This document shows positions 37,301 to 49,200 of a DNA stretch of 64,000 bases, in pieces. This DNA is from Cloeon dipterum. Its lineage: Eukaryota; Arthropoda; Insecta; Ephemeroptera; Baetidae. A model generated the notes under the pieces. It saw nothing but the letters and a program-made list of their open reading frames with translations, was not told the origin of the DNA and ran no database searches. The translations under genes and the position numbers were made by a program. The DNA is taken from NCBI RefSeq assembly GCF_949628265.1, contig NC_088786.1, positions 31,455,681-31,519,680 on the forward strand, written 5' to 3'. Each line of letters starts with the position of its first letter. Positions within the stretch are counted from its first letter, which is position 1.

Positions 37301-40300
37301 TTCAAGCTGCCTTTTCCTTCATCTTTTTATGTGCCCAACCGTTTAGTAAGTTGTCGTTTTTTTTTGTCTCGAGAGGTGAAACGCATTGAACGAGCTGAGT
37401 CCTTGTAAAATTAGGAGATGGAACTGTCTTATTTAAAATATTTAGGATGGTCAAGGTTTCCTAAAATTCATCCTTGCATTTGAGATCTTTGAAATTAAAA
37501 AGAATTAACGGCGTTCCTCCTGAAATCTAAATTTGTCCTCATGTCGCACTCTGATTAGTAACAGAAACGTGAGTAAATTCTATCAGTCGAAACGAGTTCT
37601 TAAATTTCCACCTTATATATTGAATCAAATATTTTTTAATGATTGCGTCAAGCACCAGGAACCTTAATTTCAAGGCAAACTAAATATCTCAAGTGAAATG
37701 CCTTAACGAACTGGTTGTAATATTATCAGTGATTGTTCTCAAGGGTAGCAAAGGAATGTGCTGAATGTTGCTGCTCGTGCACCCACAGGATTGTAGGACA
37801 CACACACAGACAGCACTTCTTGGCACGAGCTGCTACCATCCTCGAGAAATTTGCGTGGGCAGCGGACTACAAAAATCTCCCCACCACGTGTGTGTGTGTG
37901 CAACTGTTTACAAGCTTCTCGCACTCGGACACGAAAATTTGGAACGACCTTGCCGCAGCGAATCTGCAAATCATCTGCAATTAGTTTTCGAGCCGCTAAT
38001 CTGTGTTTACAGGCAAACGCTGGCCTCTATGCAGGGCAGCTTATATAATCAATTTGTGAACTAGCTGCACAATTTTTCAAAAAGTCTCGGTGCTCATCGC
38101 AATAAAAATATCATTCCGTGCCGCCTTTCACCGCGCGTATTTATTATACACGCCGACTGTGTGTTGTGCTGCGTGTGTTTATTATGGGTATTTGCATCTC
38201 CGCGCGCGCCGAGAGCAACGACGAGTACTTTCACATTTCATATTCAGCAAAACAGAAAACACTTTCACGGGTGATCAGTCAGCTAATCGATAATGACCAA
38301 GATCGGCAAAGTGCGCCGACCCTCTTTTCTCATTATCTGATATTTGGCACGCAAAACCTTTAATCAAAGGTTCCACAAATTCGCCTGTATACTCGAAACT
38401 TTTCTCTCTTGTTTTCATTTCACCTGCATAGCTCAAGAGACACAGCATTTCATTTAGTATCTCCTGGAATGACTGAAGTGCATTATAATTGACACAAATT
38501 GTTGGGTAGTGATCCCTATTAGTAATTTCTAACCGCGGAAAAATAAATATTTATGTTCTAGTTTGTGGCGAATTTAGGTATTGAACCCTAACGAAGTCGT
38601 TTTTACATGATGAATTGAATCCGGACATTTTCCTCCAAGCTAAAAATGTCACCTTCCTTGAATTGCTAGTTCCGGTTTCTGCCTGAAGCCCTATTTCATG
38701 TACATTAAAATTTTCATGATTCGAAATATCACATCATTATGTAAACTGCAAGCAAAAATTTGATTGTTCATGAAGAGCTTTGGGCAGAAACCAAAACTAT
38801 AGCATGAAGAGTTTGTTAGTTTCAAGAAAACTTTCAGTAAATTCAATTCATCTCTATAATATTGATATTGTATGATTATGTGATTAAATGTTGAAGAATT
38901 CAGATATGTGGACAAAAAATAAAAAAATAAAAATAAATAAATAAAATAAAAATATGAAATTTGAATATTTAATTTAAATTAAACACAACGCATACATTTC
39001 ACTCTCACTTATATTGTTCTAGATCTCCATTGCGAAGTTATTAGAACCGATCAAAAAATAATAAATAAATATAAAGAAACTATCAAACACAGAATGATTA
39101 TTATTATTTTAAAAATTTCACAGCATGATTTTTCAAAAAAAATGTTAATTTGGCTTATCCAAGCCAGCTTTTTTTAACTTCGCAATTAAGTGTCTAGAAT
39201 CTATGCAACCAGCGACACACGTTTGTCTTTCCGGTTGTATAAGCTGCTGTAAGTGCGGTTGTGAAAAACGCACTAAAATTAGTCACGTTTGGTTTTTAAT
39301 GGGGAAAATGATCAGGTAATAATTATTTGGAATAATCAAGTGTTTATACGGTCCAAATAATTCCTAATAACTCCCAAAAATAACTGCAAGCATTTTTTTT
39401 ATTTAATTAGGTTTTAAAATTCAATCTTTTTACATGATGTATGCAACGAGCACAACGTGAATGGAAAGCAGGTTGCCTAGCTTCAATCACTTGTCTAAAA
39501 TGAAATTTATTTCCTCGATTCAATGTGATTTGGTGATTTATGAATATCTTGTGCTGAAAAATAGATGCTTGAAAATTATGAAAAATTTATTGGGCGTCCT
39601 ATAAAATATTAAAGAATGTTTTTAATCCAATCGTGTGATACAAATTTAAATTAATTTCAAAGCTTGCCTTTGCTTTAACAACAGTTAAATACATTTTTGA
39701 CAATTTTGTGTTCGAATGTTAAATTCCCAAAGCATCGTTAGAATCATTCGTTATTTTGAGTCGTAGTATTGGGTGAGTGCGAATTAGCTTAACCAGGCCT
39801 CAACTTTTCAATAAATTTAAGGTAACAGTCGAGGCAACGCGCCTAATTCACAATCAGAACGATACCCATTTTTTAAACGGTAAAAAAGTGCTTTTTAAAT
39901 TTTAGTGTCCACGCGACTGCGGTGGTCAGACGTTTTTTGTCGCAAAGGGGATAGGCTCTATCTCACATGTGTGCAAAGCCCGTGGGGGCTCACTTTCTAT
40001 CTAAAAATATACGTCCGTATTTACTGACGAGAGTTAACTTAAAATAGCCTCTAAGCATTGCAGTGCGTTCAGCCGACGGCAACATTTGGTTCCTGTGACT
40101 ATCTGTCTCGTTTTGCTTTTTTGGCCACAAATCTTCTGACGTTTCCTGCTCCAAGGTGAGGAAATCCATGATGGAATATCGGAAACTAAAATTTGAGCGT
40201 ATTAACTGTCCGTTTAAACATTGAGGGAGTATACTCACGGGGAAAATTAGTCCCACGTGAGAGCAAACTAGAGTAATGGCGGCCTCTTCTTTTTACCTGC

Positions 40301-40813
40301 TACGCGTGATTATGATGATGATCTATCATTCGTTTATGACGGACGCAGGTATAAATAAGATTAAATAAATGCGGTTCAATTATTTTGCCAAATTTAGTAT
40401 TTTTAAGATTTCTCATTTTTTTCACTAAAAACTTCATTTAATCAGTGTTTAAGGGGATCTTGTTAGATTTATTTTAAATTTTGCCATGCGAACAATGAGT
40501 AAACGGAAACCGTATCCTAACAATTTTTAACGTCAAGGTGAATTCTTCATTGAATGGAATTAGTTTCGCGGGCTGGAGTGTTTGATTGGAGGCACGATTC
40601 TGCGTCGACCAACCAGCGCTCAGCACAGCTGCCCGCTTCAAAAGTAAACAAATATAGGCAACTGGGTGTGCAGCTTCGAATGTTTTGTTCATATTTTTAA
40701 TTTCTAAGCAGAAGTTAGGTAAGGATTTTGTTTTCGAGTGTATTTCTGGCAAGCTAAATCGTTAAAAACACGGAGTAAAAAATAAATCTTGGAATTCCTT
40801 CACGATTTTGCAG
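37301..40813. other. Intergenic spacer before taxilin
   Basis: No supportable gene. A GC-richer patch at about 37740-38340 has short open frames in many phases. The sequence at 38700-39480 is very AT-rich. The taxilin promoter should lie toward the right end but no clear TATA or initiator was identified. Confidence 0.5.
38914..38954. repeat. A-rich (AAAT)n low-complexity tract
   Basis: About 40 bases of A runs broken by single Ts, largely AAAT and AAAAT units. Confidence 0.8.
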
Positions 40814-40884
40814 ATTAAACTCAACCTACACGCTTGAGGGATTGCAGCTGTCCGAGAATTTAGCGCTTTTGATCCGTTTTTGAG

Positions 40885-43800
40885 ATGGAAAATGTTGAAG
40901 AAGCAGGCGTCAACGGTGACTTGAAAAACGGAGAAGATGCAGCTAAGAAAGTAAGAGACTCCAAAATTATTTTACGAATTTTTTCTTTTAATTCGCTGTG
41001 TTCTTTTTGCTGGTTGCCATGGAAATGGGTTCAATGTTGAACAAAGTTGTTTCAATGTCTCTAGGACAGTCGTAGCAAGTGTGGAAAATACCGAAATGGC
41101 AAGGAATCCGTGTCCAAGAAGCAGTCAAAAGCCAAGCCTGAAGATGAAAATAAAAGTCTTGAGGAGTTGAAAAGGTCGTTAAATTCTGTGACTTCAGCAG
41201 AGGAGAAAATCACCCTCCTCTGTGAGAAATACGCAGATCTACTTGAAGACAACAGAAAACTTGCCGTGCGTACAGTCACAATTTTAGTTAGAATAATTTA
41301 TTTAAGTCAATTTTTAATTTTAGTTAGCACTGAAGCAAAGTGAGAAAAGAGCTCTTGTTTTGCAAGCCGAGAAGGAGCAAGCGCAGAATGAAAGTTCCAA
41401 AGTGATTTTGACCAAAGGCCGCCTGGAGAATCTTTGCAGAGAGCTACAGAGACAGAACAAGACCATTAAAGTAGGGCGTTCAGTTTTGTGAGTACTCTCT
41501 AATTAAAAAAATCATTACAGGAAGAGAGTTTGGCTCGCATCCGGGAAGAAGAGGAGAAACGCAAGGAACTGTCCACCCGTTTCAATGTGACTCTCAACGA
41601 AATCAATTCCTTGATGCAAACAAACGCTGAGAAAAACAACCAGCTCAGAGAGGAGAACAAAGCTTTGACAGACAAGTTTAAAATCATCTGCGAGCAATAT
41701 GAAATGAGGGAATTGGTAATATTCACATGGATGTTTTTGTTGTTGTTAATAAAAGTAATGCTTTATGAAAATTTAGCAAGTTGAGAAGTTGATGAAGCAA
41801 AATCAGCTAGAGACCAAACTATCAGAAACCAAATTGGCCAAAGTCCAGGTTGAACTGATGCAGGAAAAGGAACTGCTTTTGAGGGTAAGCAAAAATTAAT
41901 AAAAGTAAACAATCAAACGTCTGCAAAACTTAAAACTCCCTATCAAAGTTAAAAGTATAAATTTTTATTTAGGAGCTTAGCAACTATCAACAACAGTTGA
42001 AGCAAACCGCTGAGAATGAAGACGTGCTTCGGGGTCAGATCAGAATGTACTCAGACAAGTATGAGGAGTTCCAACAGGCGCTGGCCAAAAGTAATGAAGT
42101 GTTCGTCAACTTCAAGGCAGAAATGGACAAAGTAAGACTTAATTTTAAAAATCTTAATAAAAGCTGACTGATGGGACTTTCAGATGTCAAAGAAAATAAT
42201 TAAGCTGGAGAAGGAGACGTCATCTTGGAAGCTGCGTTGGGAGAAGAGCCACAATGCCTTGATCGACATGATTGCAGACAAACAGCAGAGGGACGAGGAG
42301 CTGGTGCTTGCTGGTAAACAGGTGTCTCAGCTGCAGCGACTCTGCCGTACTTTGCAAGAGGAGCGGAGCAAGCATATCTCCAAATTGAGAGAATGTAAGT
42401 TGATTGATCAACATAATTGGTCTATAATTGAAGATCAAGTCATGTGCGATTCACAGGGTTGCAAAAAACAATTTTTATTAAATGCAATGTACTGATAAAA
42501 ACGTTTTCTCAACTTTCCCCAGTTTCTTGCTGGAATAATTCTTCGACAAAACTTGGTTTACCAGTCAAATCGATTTTTGTTTCATTTTGAGAAATCCATT
42601 TATTTTGTTTGAAAGCAAAACATTTTATTTTATGTTAAACACAGTTTCAATCTATCAGGTGATTTTATATGAACTATTTTTATGGTTTACAAATTTCAGG
42701 ATAAAAGAAACAGTACTAAAACCAACAAAATTACTGAAACTATAATAACTCTAATTTTCTTACTCACATTCTTTGCTTTTTCATACTAAATTTATTGCAT
42801 AACGAAATAATTGTTTTTAATGAAGATGTTACAATCACTTGTAATTGAGGCAATAGCAAAATTGGCAAGCATCTTGCCCCCGTGGGAAGAGTTCTTAAGC
42901 TGCATTATCGCGCTTTGCCTCAATTACAAGTGATCACAACAAATAACACATTTATCTTTTGAAAAGGGCTTTATTTTATTATAAATTTTCATCCTAAAAC
43001 AAGTAATGCTGTTTGTTCAAATTTGTCTGTTTCATATTGAAAATTTTACACAAAATTATGCTGTTTTTTATTTTGCAGATGATGAAGATGCTGGTAAATC
43101 TCAGCCTGCTATCATGAAGAAGGAGGAAATTGACGCCTTGCTGGAGAGGCAGCCCAAAGCCCCAATGCCATTGCCTGTGATTGATCCAGTTCCTATCATT
43201 GATGATGATGGAGAAATTAACTTTGATCCTCCTGCGGAAAATAGTTCCAACGAAACAGCTGCAGCGATTGACACTGTAACTGTAGACAGTGAACAGACTG
43301 AAAAGTACGTAATGACATATCTAAATAAGTGATGCTCTATCCGTTTAAATCGCTCTGAATTTAAGTTTATTATAAGAAACCAAGCTTATAAGAAACCAAA
43401 GTGTCCCCCAGTAGGAGGCAGTTACAAAAGCTGGTTCTTTTCTCGACTGGGTTTCCTCCATTGAGGCTTGTGGACACATGTTATTCGCTCAACATGTTTT
43501 TCCCACTAGTCCATTTGGAAAGAGATAAACCGATTAGAAAAAACATTTTTTTAGGGAAATACTTGCCTAAAATGTTTTTAGAAAAATTCCCGTTAGTTCC
43601 ATTATCAGATAGCACATCACTAACAATTTAATTAATCATTATGGCCCAATTTTGCAGAAAAAACAGTATTGACGAAGTCACTGTTAGCACAAACGGCTCT
43701 GCAAGTGCCTCAACTTTGAACGACCCTGTGCCTGAAGCTGTTGTTGATAAGCCTGCTCCTGAGAAAACCAACAAACAATCCACACCTACCCCAGAAAAGA

Positions 43801-43895
43801 AGAAAGCTAAGGTTGTTTCTATATTTTTAAATTGAACGCGACATAAAAGTCGATATTTTAATTCACAGGAAGGAGGCCGCAAGAAGAAGAAATAG
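40885..43895 (+). CDS. Txln: Taxilin family protein, 497 aa (ten coding exons)
   Basis: Coding exons: 40885-40950, 41065-41265, 41324-41470, 41521-41715, 41777-41884, 41973-42131, 42184-42394, 43079-43304, 43658-43811 and 43869-43895. Phases match at every junction and the sum is 1494 nt. The start MENVEEAG sits in GAGATGG. Residues about 38-362 form a long coiled coil with taxilin hallmarks: LCEKYADLLEDNRKL, LENLCRELQRQNKTIKEE, DKYEEFQQALAKSNEVF and FKAEMDKMSKKIIKLEKE. The C-terminus is acidic then Lys-rich (GGRKKKK). Taxilins bind free syntaxins and the nascent-polypeptide-associated complex and act in vesicle traffic in the cytoplasm. Alpha, beta or gamma class is not resolved. An acceptor at 40813 allows a separate upstream 5' UTR exon. 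Two donors are weak (GTAGGG at 41471, GTTGTT at 43812) but required by the frame. Intron 7 (42395-43078) is the longest and holds a hairpin. Confidence 0.93.
42834..42934 (+). repeat. 101-base hairpin in taxilin intron 7
   Basis: Two 20-base arms (42834-42853 and 42915-42934) are perfect reverse complements: ATCACTTGTAATTGAGGCAA pairs with TTGCCTCAATTACAAGTGAT. Imperfect pairing continues about 15 bases inward. A nested 6-bp stem (GGCAAG/CTTGCC, 42864-42878) is also possible. The size suits either a microRNA-like precursor in the sense strand of the host gene or a very short foldback (MITE-like) insertion. No target-site duplication is clear, and the arms match no microRNA I recognise. Confidence 0.7.
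43370..43401. repeat. 16-bp tandem duplication in taxilin intron 8
   Basis: TTATAAGAAACCAAGC is followed directly by a near-identical second copy. It lies within the intron between exons 8 and 9 and has no evident function. Confidence 0.8.
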
Positions 43896-44195
43896 ATTAT
43901 ACCGCTGATATTTGAAAGAAGTTTTTGCACCACAGTTTCATCTCTCAACCTCTGAAATAATTTAGTATTTTATTTATTCAGACCACAATCCCACCCGATT
44001 TACCTGTCCTTGTTTGACATTTAAATGCTATCTGTATTTTGAGTTTCTCGTGGCGTGCTCTATATGGTTAACTAAAATGTTGGGAACAGCGAGAAGTCCA
44101 TGTTTAGTGAATTGTTTGAAGCGAATATTTTGTACTTTTAGCCTAACCAGCGTTTTTTCATAAAAGCGTCGAAATAAAAATTTCACGAAAAATCT
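43896..44195 (+). other. 3' UTR of taxilin with poly(A) signal
   Basis: After the TAG at 43893-43895, the first canonical AATAAA is at 44173-44178, giving a 3' UTR of roughly 300 bases. Confidence 0.65.
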
Positions 44196-46080
44196 CACTT
44201 GGAATGTGATTGCATCTTTATTTGCTCATGCCCCGCACCAAGAAATTATTTTCAATTACGGTCTGATGTGAGCGGCGAGTGATTTATGGCTTCGCGTTTT
44301 ATTGAATTGGCATGCAAGATATAGGTCAAGGCGCATGCACCTCGGCAAGATACACATCCTACCACGAACAAAAGAAAGCGGTATGGAGCATCTTCACTCT
44401 GCATATTCGCTCACACGCACGCGGTATTATAATATTTGCTGGAAAATTATATAACGCGTCTTTAATGACACTAAAGAAAGCATACCTTTCTGCGTTGCGG
44501 TTACGATAGAGACGCGGTTCCACTTCCTCATTTAGGGAAGTTTGGCATTTTTGTCACCAGGTGCAATGTCATATAATTAGCAACTTCTGGTTTAAGCATA
44601 CGTGAGGGAGGCTGCTGCAGTTTGTGTGTGACCAAACCGCAGCTTGAGATTTTTGCTTTGTTCCCACAGTGATTCATCTCTCACTCAGCCTGTGTGAATC
44701 TGCTTTTCACTTTCACAGATCTGGCGGCAGAGGAATTCCTGAAAACGCCCAACATACGCTCATTCAATAATTGTGGGAGAGTATATATCGAGGAGAGAAA
44801 ATTTAAAATGCTCTGCGCCTATTTGGTGAATTGTGGGGCAATTTGTGCATTTTTTTCTTTCACCTATGAATGCAGCGACTTATCATCATAAAACGAGATG
44901 GAAAATTGCGACGCTTAATATTTCCTCTAGCTCGCGCGCATGCCATTTCTCGTTATATGCTGTCATCGCCACGCCTGAATCTTTTCGCACAACATCTATT
45001 CTGGTAATGGGGACTTTCAAGATGTAATTTTCCTAATATTCAAATATATGGCTCACTTATACTGGCAAGTAAGGTGGTTGGCAGAATAAAGACGAACAGC
45101 CTTTTCTGCAAATGGAAAACCTTGTGATCGTAAAATTGAAATCATAAAAACCTACGCCAAGAGGTAATCTTCCAATTGAAGCGTCTTTACTGTATTATAT
45201 ACTATTTCTTATAGTGCTCCTATCCAAGGCCACAGATTGCTGCATGCTAATGATTATAGGGTTGTGTTGAACTTCAAACTGTTATTAGACACGCATCTAA
45301 TTTACAAGTACGTCCATTCTCAAAATCCTTTTGATCTTAAAACACACAAGAAATTAAATTTAGGGCCTGCAAATAAAAAATATATGACCTCTGAAATTCT
45401 ATTTATTGAATTTTTATTTTGATTGCTCTCCCAATGACAAATAAATTTATTTCCAGGCTAGAATAATAAAAAATTTAAACTCCCAGCTCATAAATTTATT
45501 TTAATGCAGGATATTTCTAATTGCCAAATAAATAGAGATGCTTATAAATATGTTTGACGTAAACCAAGCATAGAATTAGGCTGGAAATTAACTTTTAAGT
45601 TGAGAGAAATAGAAATAGCATTTTAATGTTAGAAGAGCTAAAAACCAGAATGTAAAGAATTTAATAATAAAGTCGAGGGAACTGTAAATTTGTTTTATAG
45701 CATACAATCTACTCTAGGCTGAGTGAAATTTTCGGAAATATGGCTTGGCGCATTAAGCGCCGTCCTAAAATAATTTTTATCAAATTAATTGCCGTCATAA
45801 AATGTTGCAGATTATTTGGACGATGCTTGTTGTGCATTCACTTTTTGCCTTAGATGGCCATGTGCATCTCGCAAAGTGCTGCCTTGTAATTTCGCGCGAG
45901 TGGTGGCTGTTTATTATATTGTGCCCTCTCTGCGTGTTTATATCTCTTCAATTCACTTCAAAGTTGGAGGAGTCTCTTCTCCGCAAATAGGAGAGCTGAC
46001 TGAGATATACACACATGATGTTGTAGTTCCTTTCTCCTGAAGATGATGCACAAGCCGGTGCACGGCGGAAAGTGAGTAGG
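44196..46080. other. Spacer between taxilin and the next candidate promoter
   Basis: No supportable gene. A GC-richer stretch lies at about 44220-45010 and AT-rich DNA at 45040-45800. Confidence 0.5.
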
Positions 46081-46290
46081 TCAGTCAGGCGGCCCCACTC
46101 TGCCGACGAATAGTGCAGCTCGCTAGCTCATCCCATCCACCCGCGAAAACACTCTTGCTCTTCGCTGTCAGTCGCACCTTCAGCTCCCGACCGAGTCTAC
46201 ACATCCTCGCCAGGTCCCAGGGAACTCCGCGTGTCTTCTCTACAGGACTTGCAGCCTTACAACGCAATAAGTGCTCTCTAGACGGTAAGA
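46081..46290 (+). promoter_or_regulatory. Initiator plus ATG-free candidate leader exon
   Basis: A TCAGTC initiator (A at 46083) starts a GC-rich, C-rich block of 202 bases containing no ATG. It ends in a consensus donor (CTAGACG|GTAAGATA, donor at 46285) and is followed abruptly by AT-rich DNA. No TATA box is seen. The lack of ATG, the sharp composition edge and the donor together fit a 5' UTR exon. The next good + strand acceptor followed by a start codon is at 57474, so this may be the leader of the gene beginning at 57524. Confidence 0.45.
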
Positions 46291-49200
46291 TATTTATTAT
46301 TAAAGCCACCTTAAATTAACAAATAATTTGTTAGCAAATATAATTTTAATTTATTTATATTAAAACCAATTTTTATATATTTATTTATTTTTAAACCATC
46401 TAATATATGCCAAGTTTGGTTTATACTTTTATAGAGACTAAAGAAAAAATATAAACATTGAGCCAGTCATTTTTGGGCATGTTGTTATCTTAATCCTAAA
46501 TTCCTGAATCACTTGAGTAATTGTCTTTTTACTGATAAACTGATTGTTATAGTCCAAGCCCCAAAACTAACGCAAAAAGAGAATGGAGGAAGATCTCTGT
46601 TCCTAAACTCAAAGTCGTGATTTACATTTTATTAAATTCGAGTTTTTAAATTATTAGAATATTTTGTGCTCCTCGAATTATCAATTCACTAAAATTTCCC
46701 TCCTCAGTCTAACGATCGAATCCGAATTTAATTATTCAATTTAATCGTATCGTCCCTTCAGAAAAGTTGCGAAATTAAGCTGAGCATATATAAAATCTCA
46801 CTTTGGCATTTGTCGTTAAATTTAAATTAGGATCATAAAGTAATAATCGTACTCGATTTTGAGACGCGCTGTATGAGGCAACGACGAGTGCCGCATAATT
46901 CTCTCACTTCGCTCTTTTGCAACCGACTTTAAAATCTCCACGCTTGAACATCCATATTTATTCGCGGTGGCGGCGACCCATAAATACGCGAAACGGCACA
47001 TTATTTTAGAGCAGTTCACACACGGACATTAATTTATTCTGCACACGATAAAAATCGAAAGTTAAACACACCATAACCTGTGTCAATGAATTGATTTACA
47101 TCTAACATAATACATATGAGAAAAAAGACCAATTTTTAAACACGGAACTAGATTTTATTTCGTAGAATGCTAGCTCAACATATCATTAAATAGTTTTATT
47201 TTCTTAAATTAATTATATAATGAGTTACACGAGCATTTCGCGTGATGCGCTTCAGAAATCTAGTGAGTCAGAGATGGATTGATTAATTATAGCTCCACGA
47301 AAATATATTAATTAAAAAACCTATGACGGAGTAAAAGAATTGCTAACACGGAAAACTAGTAGCAAGTAAACATCTTCTAGTGTTAATTAATGGCTAGCGA
47401 AGCGAAACTTTCCATGAAAATATACAAGACACAGATCTAAACTAGGCTCTTTTTTATTTGAAATTTGACCTGCAAATTTTACACTCCATGCTCTCGGTGT
47501 ATTTGGTTAAAAATGCAAAAAACATAATGACAATTTTAACATAGAGGAAATATTTTTAATTTCCTGATCTGCGATTAGTGGCTGCTATTTTTGGATTACG
47601 CTGTCAAGTCGTTTAACCGCTGCAATTGGTTAAAATATTTGTCAACAATCTAATTGCTACAGCAGAAGCAAAAAGTCCTAACGTCATAATTCCGTCCTCA
47701 CGTTGTGTGAATAAATAAATAACACACTTTTTACAACACTGGTAGCTGCTGAATCAAAAGTGCTCGCTCACTGAAGCCGCTGCTGTAGCGCCGTAATTAG
47801 CATCATCAAGCACTCGGCGGGACGAAGGTTTGGCGCGTGAGACAGTGAAAGGAATTTCGTTGATAATCAACCCTTGGAGTCGCTAACAAGCTTTGGGAAA
47901 ACGCGCCATACTTTCCCACAGCTCTCGATTGTCTCATTGTAGAAATTAAACGAACGAAAATCAGAATTCTAATCTTTCTCCTCTCGTGCGCGGCGCGGCA
48001 GCGAGAGTGAGAAACGAACGCGCGTAATTGACAGATTACGCCCAAGCCGCGGATGCTGCAATTAGCGCGGCGTAATTTCCCAATCGCGCCGAGCCATTTT
48101 GACGCCGGCTCGTGTGCCAACCAACTTATAAACACCTTTCGTCTCTCGCGCGCCTCGTGCCTCATTGAAAAACAATTAATTGGTTCACTGACGGTGAGAT
48201 AATCAGAGGTTTCTTATGTTTGCAGATGGTTTATTTAAATGATCAGTGCAAAACATGCAATTATTGGATAAGTTAAAAAAAGAACGTAAATTAAAATATC
48301 GTTTAACAGGTTATTCAGGCGAAGAATTTATTTTCCTATGTTGCTAAGAAAATTATGATAAAATTTAGTGCGATTGGTATGGTCTTCAAAAGGGTTGAGC
48401 ACTATGTTTACTTTTGCATTACTAAACATTGCGGTTCATTTCACATTATCCCTCGCAAAGTGCTCAGTTTCTGATAGAATTAAAAGAGAGGAATAGAAAT
48501 CAAGCTAAAAAAACCTTGCAATTTTTTAAGGATATTGAGAAAACTAGATTTGGTTAGTTTCTCCCAGTCCTCAATTGAATAATTGCTTAGCACTGTAGAG
48601 ATAAACTGTTGTTAGTTCATTCTTGTTCAGCAAGGATTCCTCCTAAACGCCAGCTCCTCCGAGACCGACAGTTTAAATATTTTCCATCAGATCTCAAATT
48701 TCGCATTTGTGGCATGCATTTTTGCGTGTTTGTGAATGTGTTTTAGTATGAAGGCCTTTTCCAACTCAACTATCTTTAAATTTGTCAAATTATTAAACGC
48801 GAGAGAACTTTAAAGTTTGGAGAAAATTGACGATAAACAGGATCAAATAAGGTGACTCGTATGTAAATACTGAAAATTATCCCAGTATGGAATATTTCAC
48901 AAACACAAAATTGGTTCCCGTCGCCCTTATGCAAAGTTTAGAGAGACTAATTTCGCTGCCTAACAACATTCTAAGCGGTCTGCCGCAACATACGGAAAAA
49001 GAACGAATTTACAATGCATTATGCATGTTTATGAAAATGAGACCCGATTGCATAAGCACGCGAGTGGCTCATCACCGCGCGCAGATCGATATCAGAACGG
49101 CAAATTCATTCAGCCGAACTCTCACTTCTTCTCGGCCAAAATCGTCTCTCTCGCGCGCGTATGGGGCCGACGCATCTTTCATTTTTCAAGCGCCGTCTCT

